NCBI RefSeq assembly: GCF_001696605.3
Contig: NZ_CP031716.1
Coordinates: 2,914,001-2,978,000 of the forward strand
Direction: 5' to 3'
Source: Acinetobacter wuhouensis
GTDB lineage: Bacteria; Pseudomonadota; Gammaproteobacteria; Pseudomonadales; Moraxellaceae
DNA: 64,000 bases
Shown here in pieces: positions 37,640 to 47,439 of this stretch. Both the position numbers and the translations under genes were made by a program. A model generated the notes under the pieces. It made no database searches and was not told the origin of the DNA. It saw only the letters and a program-made list of their open reading frames with translations. Each line of letters begins with the position of its first letter. Positions within the stretch are counted from its first letter, which is position 1.

Positions 37640-39112
37640 TTAATAACCAAATACAGCTTTATCTAAAGGAATTTCAATTCCAACTGAAGCTCCCGCATCA
37701 TTTCCATGCACATCCGAGTCACTTACCCAACCATTAATTTTCAATGGAATCGTAGGTTTTATGTAATGTGTCCAAGTCAAATCTAAAGCTTTAATTTTAT
37801 CATTTTCAGGAAACGCAAAGTTAATTTGTTCTGTTCCAAAATGTGCTGCTGATTGGTTCACTTTAGCATACATCACACGCCCTGATAATCTATTCATTAC
37901 ATCAAATCGAATATCACCACCCACAGAAACCATTTCACCATCGCCTCCCATTGCATGACCGAGTGGGAAACCATGTTGATAATACCCATCTTTATAAATA
38001 TGGTGATTATATGAAATTCCGCTCACATTGCCATTGGTCGTTGTATCTGCCCATTCAGCATAGAATTGGACTGGCATGTTTTTAAAGCTCGTTGAATAAT
38101 CAACACCTGCTAAATACATTTTTTTAGCGGGTAGCAATCCTGCTTCGTCTTCACCTACATACTGAGCGTAAAAACTAGCAGGTACATTCAACAAAGATTG
38201 TAAATTTAGGCGGGCATCAAAACCAGCAAGCTGATTCGAAGCATTTCCTTCGCCTGTACATGTGATATCTGCGCATTCGTTATCTTTACCCACGAAAGCA
38301 TTCCAGTAAGCTTTAGCACTGCCAGGTTGTCCTTGACCATCGATTTGGAAAGTACGTGAAGCACCTAACTCCAAATATGGTAGTGGTTGTGCTGTTAAAC
38401 GTAAACCAATCAGATTGGCATCAGGAACAGCTTTGTAATCATCCAAACGCCCAGCAAAAGCTTGATATTGCCAAGGACCAATCCAAGACAACCATTTAGA
38501 TTCAAAGGCTTTTTGTTCTGCACGTTGAGCAGTAAAACCATAAACTGGGCGACTAGCATCACCACGAATCAAACTACCATCATGTCCAGGTCCCCAATAT
38601 GTTGGAATTTGACCTGCGATTACCCATTGATTCCAAAGCTTTCCAGCAATATAGGAGCCTTCAACATTCACATCTTGACCATTGTCAATTTGAGGATCTT
38701 TTTCACCATTTACACGTAGTTTCGCATCCCAGTTTGCTCCACCGCCATTCACTTCCAGTGAACCAACATATTGTGCTTTTTGGTTATCACCAAAGGCTTG
38801 TGGAATATTTTTAAGATCAGTTTCTGCAAATAAACCTAACTTCGCAGTTTGATTATCTGCTTTAAGTGCATTTTGAATAGAATCGATAACTTTCTGTTGA
38901 GTATTGTTTGTAATTTTGGCTTGAGATAAGGCACGTTGAATTTCATCACCACTCATCGGCCAAGTCGATGTACTAATTTGAATCACACCTTGCTGATTTA
39001 ACCAGTTCAAATCTGTACGAATATCTTCATTGTTTAATACAATACCTTGTGCAAAAACAGGTAATGACATTCCAAATAATACAGCAGCATACAGTGATTT
39101 TCTTAAATACAT
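37640..39112 (-). CDS. wzi: Capsule assembly Wzi family outer-membrane protein
   Basis: A 490-residue beta-barrel protein with a signal peptide (cleavage after LPVFA). Wzi anchors capsular polysaccharide at the cell surface. Family regions include IRTDLNWLNQQGVIQISTSTWPMS at the mature N-terminus and the barrel segments QIPTYWGPGHDGSLI and RGDASRPVYGF; the final residue pattern (AVFGY) ends in an aromatic residue as required for BAM insertion. Like other Acinetobacter wzi genes, it is not placed in a capsule cluster here: neighbours are a GNAT and a phosphate transporter. Confidence 0.88.
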   Translation of the reverse strand: MYLRKSLYAAVLFGMSLPVFAQGIVLNNEDIRTDLNWLNQQGVIQISTSTWPMSGDEIQRALSQAKITNNTQQKVIDSIQNALKADNQTAKLGLFAETDLKNIPQAFGDNQKAQYVGSLEVNGGGANWDAKLRVNGEKDPQIDNGQDVNVEGSYIAGKLWNQWVIAGQIPTYWGPGHDGSLIRGDASRPVYGFTAQRAEQKAFESKWLSWIGPWQYQAFAGRLDDYKAVPDANLIGLRLTAQPLPYLELGASRTFQIDGQGQPGSAKAYWNAFVGKDNECADITCTGEGNASNQLAGFDARLNLQSLLNVPASFYAQYVGEDEAGLLPAKKMYLAGVDYSTSFKNMPVQFYAEWADTTTNGNVSGISYNHHIYKDGYYQHGFPLGHAMGGDGEMVSVGGDIRFDVMNRLSGRVMYAKVNQSAAHFGTEQINFAFPENDKIKALDLTWTHYIKPTIPLKINGWVSDSDVHGNDAGASVGIEIPLDKAVFGY

Positions 39113-39214
39113 GCTTTTTTTCTCAAGTTCAATTTACTGCCACACCTTAGTTATTTTTAATTTTTTTTTCAATGATAAAATTGTGATGGTTCTATTAAGA
39201 CAATAAGTAAGCAA

Positions 39215-39247
39215 CAAAAAAAGGATGTATAAAATACATCCTTTTTA
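39215..39247 (-). terminator. Terminator after the PiT phosphate transporter gene
   Basis: AAGGATGTAT-AAA-ATACATCCTT with T-rich flanks on the minus strand, ~40 bp past the stop. Confidence 0.8.
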
Positions 39248-39285
39248 TCATATAACCATTCAGATCATACAAGATCTTGTTAAAG

Positions 39286-40908
39286 TTAGAACACTTTCAA
39301 TAACAACCAGAATAACGCACCAGATAAACAAATCGTCGCAGGTAATGTAAAGATCCAAGCAGAAAGAATTGTTTTCACTGTCGCGAAATTTAGACCTGTT
39401 TTATTGGCAACCATGGTACCTGCAACCGCAGAGTTTAAAACATGCGTTGTTGATACAGGCAAACCAAAACCATCCGCTGCTGCAATTGTCGTCATTGCAA
39501 CCAACTCAGCAGACATCCCTTGACCATAAGTCATGTGATGCTTACCAATACGCTCACCCACTGTCACAACAATACGCTTCCAACCCACCATTGTTCCTAA
39601 ACCGAGTGCCAATGCAACTGCAACTTTCACCCAGTTTGGAATATATTGTAGGAACGAATCTAAGTTGCTGCGGTACTCTTTTACCACTTTCTTTTGTTCT
39701 GTAGACATGGCAGGAAGTTGTTCCGCTTTATCTAAACGTTTAAAAGCAGTCGTACTCAAGTACATATCATTACGTAATGACGATACTTCAGCTTCTGGAA
39801 TATCTTTTAAATCACCATACTTGGCAACACGTTCACCTAAATGATCCGTCAAACTTGCCAAAGCAGGAACAACTTCTGGGTTGATCTCTTTGGTTTGAAT
39901 AAATTTGGTAATCGTCACACGTGCTTTTTCATCTGGAATATCTGCGTGTTGCGCATAAATCGCTGTCGCAGTTTGTGTAGACAATTGTGAGAAAGACTGT
40001 AAATGTTGTTGATCTAAGTTTTTATTCAAAGAATAAGCCAATGGCACTAAACCGATCAAAATCAACATGATCAAGCCCATACCCTTTTGCCCATCATTTG
40101 AACCATGCGCAAAACTCACACCTGTACAGGTGAAAATCAAAATGGCACGAATCAAAGGTGGAGGGGGCTTATTCCCTTCTGGTGGTTGGAATAATTCAAC
40201 TTGTTTCTTAAAGATTTTTTTAACCAATAAGAATACAACTGCAGCAAAAGCAAAACCAATCAAAGGTGAGAATAACAAAGCCTTACCGACTTTGAGAACT
40301 TGATCCATGTCTACACCACTTGCACCACTAGATGAATGCAAAATGTAGTTCATGATCCCCACACCCAGAATCGAACCAATCAAGGTATGTGAACTCGATG
40401 CTGGAATACCAAGGAACCATGTACCTAAGTTCCAAAGAATGGCAGCGATTAACATCGCAAAAACCATTGCGAATCCTGCACCTGAACCAACATTCATAAT
40501 CAGTTCAACCGGAAGTAACGCGATGATGCCATAAGCCACTGCACCACTTGCAACCATTACCCCTAAAAAATTACAAAAACCAGCCCACATCACTGCAACA
40601 GGTGCAGGTAGCGCATTGGTATAAATTACGGTTGCTACAGCATTGGCTGTGTCATGGAAACCATTGACAAACTCAAAGCCCAAAGCAATGAATAAAGCTG
40701 TCGCTAAAAGAATGACAGAATATAAACTTAAAGCAGGAACATGTGCTAAATCTGCACTAAGTTGCACACCAATATAAATCAGGGTAGCAATAATGATCGT
40801 CAAAAACACCGGCATAAAAAATTTCGGTGTAGGAACATGCACATTCGTCGATTTGACAGCCTTTTGAGCTTGTGCAGAATCTGAGACGGGAGGTAAATTC
40901 GAATTCAT
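39286..40908 (-). CDS. PiT-family inorganic phosphate transporter
   Basis: A 540-residue inner-membrane phosphate:cation symporter. The two PiT signatures are present: FVNGFHDTANAVATVIYT in the N-terminal half and the inverted-repeat partner DGFGLPVSTTHVLNSAVAG in the C-terminal half. A long cytoplasmic insert (residues ~300-420, soluble and charged) separates the halves, as in E. coli PitA. No phoU-like gene is beside it. It is monocistronic; upstream is a long gap shared with metH. Confidence 0.93.
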   Translation of the reverse strand: MNSNLPPVSDSAQAQKAVKSTNVHVPTPKFFMPVFLTIIIATLIYIGVQLSADLAHVPALSLYSVILLATALFIALGFEFVNGFHDTANAVATVIYTNALPAPVAVMWAGFCNFLGVMVASGAVAYGIIALLPVELIMNVGSGAGFAMVFAMLIAAILWNLGTWFLGIPASSSHTLIGSILGVGIMNYILHSSSGASGVDMDQVLKVGKALLFSPLIGFAFAAVVFLLVKKIFKKQVELFQPPEGNKPPPPLIRAILIFTCTGVSFAHGSNDGQKGMGLIMLILIGLVPLAYSLNKNLDQQHLQSFSQLSTQTATAIYAQHADIPDEKARVTITKFIQTKEINPEVVPALASLTDHLGERVAKYGDLKDIPEAEVSSLRNDMYLSTTAFKRLDKAEQLPAMSTEQKKVVKEYRSNLDSFLQYIPNWVKVAVALALGLGTMVGWKRIVVTVGERIGKHHMTYGQGMSAELVAMTTIAAADGFGLPVSTTHVLNSAVAGTMVANKTGLNFATVKTILSAWIFTLPATICLSGALFWLLLKVF

Positions 40909-41466
40909 GCAGAAATATAGCGAATATTAGAATGCGCTTATTGTTCAATTAAATTGTGACAATTATATGACAAACGACTGCCATATAAAGTGAATTTTTA
41001 AATTATTTCACTTCATTACTTCGCAACAGTTGCGATAAGGTCAATATTTTTATTTATATTAATCATATATTTATCAAAATAATAAGTTTGCAAATCATTA
41101 CAATTCTAACTGAAATATTATTTGTAATATTTCTATCAAATATGACTACTGTAAAAATTAATCTTCAAATTTTGCATGATGTATATGACAATATGATGAA
41201 AAAATAAACATTGCATGATCACCTACTGTGATTGTTTTATTTACCTATTCGACTATTTTTTGATGCAAATTTCACAATAACGATATGCGCTATCGATATA
41301 GCGAAGTAAAATACCAGAATTGATTTTAAGAACATATCAAAATAACCAATTTCTAAAATGAATCATTCTCATGTAAGAAAATGCGCTTGAAATCAGCTTT
41401 TGCAGTAATCGCATACAGTATCTGTTAATATATTGCACGTTTAAAAAAGCCAGCTGAGAGTTTTGA
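40909..41466. other. Divergent intergenic region between the PiT gene and metH
   Basis: About 560 bp, AT-rich, with no supported gene. It should hold the promoters of both flanking genes. I looked for a cobalamin riboswitch and a MetR-type site before metH and saw neither. Confidence 0.5.
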
Positions 41467-44400
41467 ATGTCGACACTTGCCACCTTAAAAGCGCTTCTCG
41501 CCCAACGCATCCTGATCATTGACGGTGCGATGGGTACCATGATCCAACGCCATAAATTAGAAGAAGCCGACTATCGTGGTGAACGTTTTGCCGACTGGGC
41601 ATCGGATCTTAAAGGCAATAATGACCTTTTGGTTCTGACTCAACCGCAAATCATTCAGGGCATTCATGAAGCGTACCTGGATGCAGGTGCAGACATCATT
41701 GAAACTAACTCGTTCAATGGCACAAAAGTTTCAATGTCGGACTATCACATGGAAGAATATGTCCATGAGATCAACTTTGAAGCAGCACGCATTGCCAAAG
41801 CGGCGTGTGAAAAATATTCAACGCCTGAAAAACCACGTTTTGTGGCGGGTGTGCTTGGTCCTACATCACGTACCTGTTCGATTTCTCCAAATGTAAATGA
41901 CCCTGCGTTCCGTAACATTACTTTTGATGAGTTAAAAGAAAATTATATTGAAGCTGCACATGCCTTGATCGAAGGTGGTGCGGACATTCTCTTGATCGAA
42001 ACTGTATTCGATACCCTGAACTGTAAAGCAGCAATTTTTGCGGTTAAAGAGGTGTTTAATCAGCTTGGTTATGAATTGCCATTGATGATTTCAGGAACGA
42101 TTACCGATGCATCGGGTCGTACCCTCACAGGTCAAACTGCGGAAGCATTCTGGAACTCAGTCCGTCATGGTGATTTATTGTCGATTGGTTTTAACTGTGC
42201 GCTCGGTGCAGATGCCATGCGTCCACACGTAAAAACCATTTCCGATGTTGCCGATACATTTGTTTCAGCGCATCCAAACGCTGGCTTACCCAATGCCTTC
42301 GGTGGTTATGATGAAACCCCTGAAGAAACAGCTGCATTCTTAAAAGAATTTGCCGAAAGCGGTTTGATCAATATTACGGGTGGTTGTTGTGGTACCACAC
42401 CTGATCATATTCGTGCTATTTACAATGCAGTCAAAGACATCAAACCTCGCCAAGTGCCTGAAACCAAACCTGCATGCCGTTTAAGTGGTTTAGAGCCGTT
42501 TAACATTTATGATGATTCTTTGTTTGTAAATGTCGGTGAACGTACCAACGTCACAGGTTCTAAAAAATTCTTGCGTTTAATCCGTGAAGAAAACTTTGCT
42601 GAAGCGTTGGATGTGGCATTGCAACAAGTGGTTGCAGGCGCACAGGTGATCGACATTAACATGGATGAAGGGATGCTTGATTCGCAAGGTGCGATGGTGC
42701 ATTTCCTCAATCTGGTTGCATCTGAACCTGAAATTTCTAAAGTGCCGATCATGATTGACTCATCAAAATGGGAAATCATTGAAGCAGGCTTGAAATGCGT
42801 TCAGGGTAAACCTGTAGTGAACTCAATTTCCCTCAAAGAAGGTTATGACGAGTTTGTACAAAAAGCACGTTTATGCCGTCAGTACGGTGCAGCGATCATC
42901 GTCATGGCATTTGATGAAACAGGTCAGGCAGATACAGCAGCACGTAAGCGTGAAATCTGTAAGCGTTCTTATGATGTATTGGTCAATGATGTTGGCTTCC
43001 CTGCTGAAGATATTATTTTCGATCCAAACGTGTTTGCTGTGGCAACAGGGATTGAAGAACATAACAACTATGCAGTTGATTTTATTGAAGCGACAGGTTG
43101 GATTAAACAAAATCTGCCACATGCAATGATTTCAGGCGGTGTATCTAACGTATCGTTCTCATTCCGTGGTAATGAGCCTGTACGTGAAGCGATTCATTCT
43201 GTGTTCCTTTATCATGCCATCAAACAAGGCATGACCATGGGTATTGTAAATGCCGGTCAAATGGCGATTTACGATGACATTGATGCTGAATTAAAAGCTG
43301 CGGTTGAAGATGTGATTCTGAATCAGAATCAGGGCGAAAGTCATCAAGAAGCGACTGAAAAATTGCTTGAAGTGGCTGAAAAATACCGTGGTCAGGGTGC
43401 AGCACAAAAACAGGTCGAAAATCTGGAATGGCGTGAACTTCCTGTCGAAAAACGTCTTGAACATGCTTTGGTTAAAGGCATCACCACTTTTATTGATGAA
43501 GATACCGAAGAAGCACGTTTAAAATCAGCACGTCCGCTTGATGTGATCGAAGGTCCATTGATGGATGGTATGAATGTGGTCGGTGACCTGTTCGGTTCAG
43601 GTAAAATGTTCCTCCCACAAGTGGTGAAATCTGCCCGTGTAATGAAACAAGCTGTAGCTTGGCTGAATCCATTCATTGAAGCTGAAAAGTCTGGCGGTCA
43701 GTCTAAAGGTAAAGTCCTGATGGCAACCGTAAAAGGCGACGTACATGACATTGGTAAAAATATCGTGGGCGTGGTTTTAGGCTGTAATGGTTATGACATC
43801 ATTGACCTTGGCGTGATGGTACCTGCTGAGAAAATTTTACAGACTGCGATTGATGAAAATGTCGATATTATCGGTTTGTCAGGTTTAATTACGCCATCTT
43901 TGGATGAAATGGTTTTTGTTGCCAAAGAAATGCAACGTAAAGGTTTCCATGTGCCATTGTTGATTGGTGGTGCAACAACCTCTAAAGCACATACAGCAGT
44001 AAAAATTGACCCACAATATTCAAATGATGCGGTGATTTATGTTGCCGATGCATCACGTGCTGTGGGTGTGGCAACGACTTTACTTTCTAAAGAAATGAAG
44101 CCGAAATTTGTTGAAGAAACCCGTGCGGAATATGAAAAAGTCCGTGAACGTATTGCCAACAAACAGCCAAAAGCTGCCAAACTGTCTTATGCAGAATCCA
44201 TTGAAAATGGTTTGAAAATTGACTTCGCAGCGAATAAGCCTGCGAAGCCAAACTTCATTGGTATGCAAACACTCACCAATTATCCGCTTGAAACATTGGT
44301 GGAATATTTTGACTGGACACCATTCTTTATTTCATGGAGTCTGGCAGGTAAATTCCCGAAAATTCTGACAGATGAAGTAGTGGGTGAAGCTGCGACTGAT

Positions 44401-45156
44401 TTATACAATCAAGCGCAGGAAATGTTGAAAGACATTATTGAAAATAAACGTTTTGATGCACGTGCTGTGTTTGGCATCTACCCTGCGAACCGTTCTGCGG
44501 CTGATTCTGTTGAAGTTTATACGGAAGATGGTCAATCGGTGACACATACATTCCATCATATCCGTCAGCAGTCTGACAAAGTCACAGGCAAACCAAACTT
44601 GTCATTGGCTGACTTTGTGGCAACGAAAGATCAAGCGGAAGACTGGTTAGGTGGTTTCACCGTATCGATCTTTGGTGCGGAAGAAATGGCGCATGAATAT
44701 AAAGCCAAAGGTGATGATTATTCTGCGATTCTTGCGCAATCTTTAGGTGACCGTTTTGCTGAAGCGTTTGCGGAGCATTTGCATGAGCGTATCCGTAAAG
44801 AGTTCTGGGGCAATCAAGCGTCTGAAAGTTTAAGCAATGAAGAGTTGATTAAAGAGAAGTATGTCGGTATTCGTCCTGCACCAGGCTACCCTGCTTGTCC
44901 TGAGCATTCTGAAAAAGCATCTTTGTTTGACTGGTTAGGTTCTACCGATAAGATTGGTACGCAACTGACTACTAGTTTTGCGATGTGGCCACCGTCATCT
45001 GTCAGCGGTTTCTATTATGCAAACCCGCAGTCTGAATACTTTAACGTGGGTAAAATTGCTCAGGATCAGCTTGAGGATTATGCGAAGCGTAAGGGTTGGA
45101 CAATGGATGAGGCGAAGCGTTGGTTAGCGCCTAATTTGGATGATTCGGTTCAGTAA
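41467..45156 (+). CDS. metH: Cobalamin-dependent methionine synthase
   Basis: A 1229-residue modular enzyme that makes methionine from homocysteine and 5-methyltetrahydrofolate. Domains in order: homocysteine-binding (residues ~1-335, zinc cysteines in GFNCALGAD and [10 protein letters not shown]), methyl-folate binding (~350-620, [14 protein letters not shown]), cobalamin-binding (~640-890, with the B12 signature DVHDIGKN and the lower [12 protein letters not shown]), and S-adenosylmethionine reactivation domain (~900-1229, [12 protein letters not shown]). It is complete. Its terminator follows 15 bp after the stop. Confidence 0.97.
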   Translation: MSTLATLKALLAQRILIIDGAMGTMIQRHKLEEADYRGERFADWASDLKGNNDLLVLTQPQIIQGIHEAYLDAGADIIETNSFNGTKVSMSDYHMEEYVHEINFEAARIAKAACEKYSTPEKPRFVAGVLGPTSRTCSISPNVNDPAFRNITFDELKENYIEAAHALIEGGADILLIETVFDTLNCKAAIFAVKEVFNQLGYELPLMISGTITDASGRTLTGQTAEAFWNSVRHGDLLSIGFNCALGADAMRPHVKTISDVADTFVSAHPNAGLPNAFGGYDETPEETAAFLKEFAESGLINITGGCCGTTPDHIRAIYNAVKDIKPRQVPETKPACRLSGLEPFNIYDDSLFVNVGERTNVTGSKKFLRLIREENFAEALDVALQQVVAGAQVIDINMDEGMLDSQGAMVHFLNLVASEPEISKVPIMIDSSKWEIIEAGLKCVQGKPVVNSISLKEGYDEFVQKARLCRQYGAAIIVMAFDETGQADTAARKREICKRSYDVLVNDVGFPAEDIIFDPNVFAVATGIEEHNNYAVDFIEATGWIKQNLPHAMISGGVSNVSFSFRGNEPVREAIHSVFLYHAIKQGMTMGIVNAGQMAIYDDIDAELKAAVEDVILNQNQGESHQEATEKLLEVAEKYRGQGAAQKQVENLEWRELPVEKRLEHALVKGITTFIDEDTEEARLKSARPLDVIEGPLMDGMNVVGDLFGSGKMFLPQVVKSARVMKQAVAWLNPFIEAEKSGGQSKGKVLMATVKGDVHDIGKNIVGVVLGCNGYDIIDLGVMVPAEKILQTAIDENVDIIGLSGLITPSLDEMVFVAKEMQRKGFHVPLLIGGATTSKAHTAVKIDPQYSNDAVIYVADASRAVGVATTLLSKEMKPKFVEETRAEYEKVRERIANKQPKAAKLSYAESIENGLKIDFAANKPAKPNFIGMQTLTNYPLETLVEYFDWTPFFISWSLAGKFPKILTDEVVGEAATDLYNQAQEMLKDIIENKRFDARAVFGIYPANRSAADSVEVYTEDGQSVTHTFHHIRQQSDKVTGKPNLSLADFVATKDQAEDWLGGFTVSIFGAEEMAHEYKAKGDDYSAILAQSLGDRFAEAFAEHLHERIRKEFWGNQASESLSNEELIKEKYVGIRPAPGYPACPEHSEKASLFDWLGSTDKIGTQLTTSFAMWPPSSVSGFYYANPQSEYFNVGKIAQDQLEDYAKRKGWTMDEAKRWLAPNLDDSVQ

Positions 45157-45170
45157 CTTTCCATTAGAAT

Positions 45171-45203
45171 AAAAAATCCCCTCGAGTGAGGGGATTTTTT
45201 TTA
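45171..45203 (+). terminator. Terminator after metH
   Basis: AAATCCCCTC-GAGT-GAGGGGATTT followed by TTTTT. It marks the border of the core metH unit and the AT-rich accessory stretch that follows. Confidence 0.9.
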
Positions 45204-45256
45204 CTTAGGAAACAGTATATAATCTTAATAATAATTAATTACTTGTCACAATATTC

Positions 45257-47020
45257 ATGAAGCGTAATTGGTCAGACTTAATCTCTATTTATGGAAATAT
45301 TCAGGGTGCTAGAGAAGGGTTCGAAGAAGTTTGCCGAAGAATAATTAAAGAACTATATCCTAATGAAAACGTAAAACGTGTTGAACTAAATCAAGGTGAT
45401 GCAGGTATTGATATATTTGTAGGGAATATTCTTAGTGAAATCATAATCTTTCAATGCAAATTTCATTTAAATCAATTAGGAGACTCCCAAAAGAGTCAAA
45501 TACGTGAGTCCTTCAAAAGAATTATTGAAAATAAGGATATCAATTGTGGAGAATGGGTTCTCTGCCTCCCTAAAAATTTGACACTTGAAGAACATTTCTG
45601 GTGGCAAAAATGGACTGAAACTCAAATTATTAAGTTTAATTTAAAAAAAGATTTTTTTAAGCTTTTAGATGGAGAGGACTTAATCAATTATCTTAAAAAA
45701 TTTGATTTATATGATGATATATTTCAAATTAAAGAACTTCTAATAGCTAAAGAAACAAATAATATAGTTAAAGAAACTAATAATTTAATTTCGCAAAAGG
45801 TGGCTTTCTTCGATCCTTATCACTCAAGATTACCTAAAGTCATATGGTCAAGGTATATTGGTATTCAAACACGTAAAAATACACCTTTAATAAATGGTCA
45901 TAAAATCTATATAGGATCCGCTGGATCTGAATGGAATAAAGCTGATAAATATGATGGGGCATATTGTTTAGATATTGATACTGGACAAATCATTTGGTTT
46001 TTTGCAACAAATTCAGATGTTAATGAAATTGCTTTACTTGATGGTTTTATATATTTCGGTTGTGATAATGGTTATTTATATTGCCTTTCAAGTTTAGAAG
46101 GGAAATTGATTTGGAAATTAAAACTAGATTCTGGAGTCATAACTACAATTATTAAACATATGAGATCCCATGATTATTATTTATTAGTAATAACTTATCA
46201 AGGCAACATGTATTGGTTAGATCCAATAAATGGAGACGTTTTTGATAAAGTTCAGACTAAAGAAACGATTATGGGTGATATAAAAACTTTTGGACTAACT
46301 CATGATCAAAATATCATCATACCGACTACATCTGGTCAATTATTAATTTATGGTGAAAATAATTTTCAATTCCAATTATTAAAAAGAATACAACTTAAAT
46401 ACCCAGATGAATATTCAAAAACTGGTTATTCAATTCCAGAAATATACAGCAAACCATTGCTACATGAAAATTTTTTATACATTTCTTATTCTCGTGAGAC
46501 ATACTATTCCTATCCTCCTATTTGCAAAGTCAATTTAGATACAGGAAATATTATTTGGCACTCAAGTCCCATAGATAATTCTCATCATTATGGAAATATA
46601 CGCACAAATTTATTGTTATATAAAAATGAAGTAATTTTTACTCACCCATACTCTAATGAACTAGGTGGTGTTGATAGTTCATCAGGAAAAAACACATGGA
46701 TACTACCCATTGGTAAATCAATGTTTCAACAATGGTCTTCTCCAATAATTCATCAAAGCTTTTGTTATTTAGCCAGACATGATGGATATTTATATAAAAT
46801 CAATCTTGAAAATCACACAAAAGAATGGGGACTATTTCTTGGTTCTCATCAATGTCATGGGGTTGTTTATGACAAGTTTCAGGAACAAACAAATGAATTC
46901 GAAGCTACTGAATGGGAAAATAGAGTTGGTTTTTCTATCTACTCAACTCCTAAACTAGTTAATAATAAGATAATTATTGGTACAGGCGAAGGTTACTTAT
47001 ATTGCATCGAGAATATTTAA
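45257..47020 (+). CDS. PD-(D/E)XK (Mrr-like) nuclease fused to a PQQ-type beta-propeller
   Basis: A 587-residue protein of unrecognised system. Residues ~1-150 form a restriction-endonuclease-like domain: Glu23 (GFEEV), Asp52 in QGDAGIDIF and Gln66/Lys68 in FQCKF make the E...D...QxK active site. Residues ~150-185 are a helical linker. Residues ~200-587 carry repeats of D-x-x-x-G-x-x-x-W and GYLYCL type (for example DTGQIIW, EGKLIW, DTGNIIW, SGKNTW and GYLYCL, GYLYKI, GYLYCI) expected for a 6-8-bladed PQQ-like propeller. No signal peptide is present, so it is cytoplasmic. Base use is clearly more AT-rich than metH, with many ATA, TTA and AGA codons, suggesting acquisition. A defence or nucleic-acid-surveillance role is inferred. 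Confidence 0.8.
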   Translation: MKRNWSDLISIYGNIQGAREGFEEVCRRIIKELYPNENVKRVELNQGDAGIDIFVGNILSEIIIFQCKFHLNQLGDSQKSQIRESFKRIIENKDINCGEWVLCLPKNLTLEEHFWWQKWTETQIIKFNLKKDFFKLLDGEDLINYLKKFDLYDDIFQIKELLIAKETNNIVKETNNLISQKVAFFDPYHSRLPKVIWSRYIGIQTRKNTPLINGHKIYIGSAGSEWNKADKYDGAYCLDIDTGQIIWFFATNSDVNEIALLDGFIYFGCDNGYLYCLSSLEGKLIWKLKLDSGVITTIIKHMRSHDYYLLVITYQGNMYWLDPINGDVFDKVQTKETIMGDIKTFGLTHDQNIIIPTTSGQLLIYGENNFQFQLLKRIQLKYPDEYSKTGYSIPEIYSKPLLHENFLYISYSRETYYSYPPICKVNLDTGNIIWHSSPIDNSHHYGNIRTNLLLYKNEVIFTHPYSNELGGVDSSSGKNTWILPIGKSMFQQWSSPIIHQSFCYLARHDGYLYKINLENHTKEWGLFLGSHQCHGVVYDKFQEQTNEFEATEWENRVGFSIYSTPKLVNNKIIIGTGEGYLYCIENI

Positions 47021-47062
47021 TAGAATATTAAATAAATTTCACCAAAGATACTAACTACCATC

Positions 47063-47251
47063 TCACTCAATGACTAAATTTGCTGATGGACAGTAAAAAT
47101 CTACGATGTAATTTAAAAGCGGTTTCTGTCGATAAAACTGCAAACCTAAAATTTGCTTATTCCGAAGTTTTGACCACAATAACTTTTCTGCGTCGGTCAT
47201 ATTGCTACGTAAGTTACGCGAAACTTGTTTCAAGTTTTTATTGTAAGGTTT
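47063..47251 (-). pseudogene. DUF559 endonuclease fragment (decayed)
   Basis: The minus strand encodes a 62-residue stretch with the N-terminal half of a DUF559 (PD-(D/E)XK) protein: KPYNKNLKQVSRNLRSNMTD, then AEKLLWSKLRNKQILGLQF and FYRQKPLLNYIVDFYCPSANLVIE. It is bounded by an in-frame TAG where the ATG would be expected (47252-47254) and a TGA (47063-47065) right after VIE, where the family continues with VDGSQH. About half the domain is missing, so it is a remnant. It lies between the nuclease-propeller gene and the NERD helicase. Confidence 0.82.
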
Positions 47252-47275
47252 CTATTATTCTCAATTATTCTAATT

Positions 47276-47322
47276 TCTCCCTAACCCCCTCTTTAATTTT
47301 AATAAAGAGGGGTCTTAAAGGA
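47276..47322. repeat. CCCCTCTTT hairpin repeat near the DUF559 fragment
   Basis: TCTCCCTAACCCC followed by CCCCTCTTTA/TAAAGAGGGG. It is a reverse-orientation relative of the repeat at 35848-35886. It lies just upstream of the decayed DUF559 gene. The remainder of 47021-47439 contains nothing else that I can support. Confidence 0.6.
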
Positions 47323-47439
47323 GTTCGGATTTCAAATAAGTGTACCTAAAACAAGAAAAACAATCATCCTTTGATCAGAAAAGCCACTTTTCAATCAAAC
47401 TTCGCTCTGATTTCTTTTAAATTGGAATGTCAGTAAAAA

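Noticed and set aside
40909..41466. Possible cobalamin riboswitch before metH
   Set aside because: The leader is AT-rich and lacks the conserved GCCACTG box and the expected paired stems.
41467..45156. Many long antisense frames inside metH and emrB
   Set aside because: They are complementary shadows of well-recognised genes, without ribosome sites or family similarity.
47080..47349. Plus-strand 89-residue frame next to the nuclease-propeller gene
   Set aside because: It is the antisense of the DUF559 fragment, and the composition is not protein-like.
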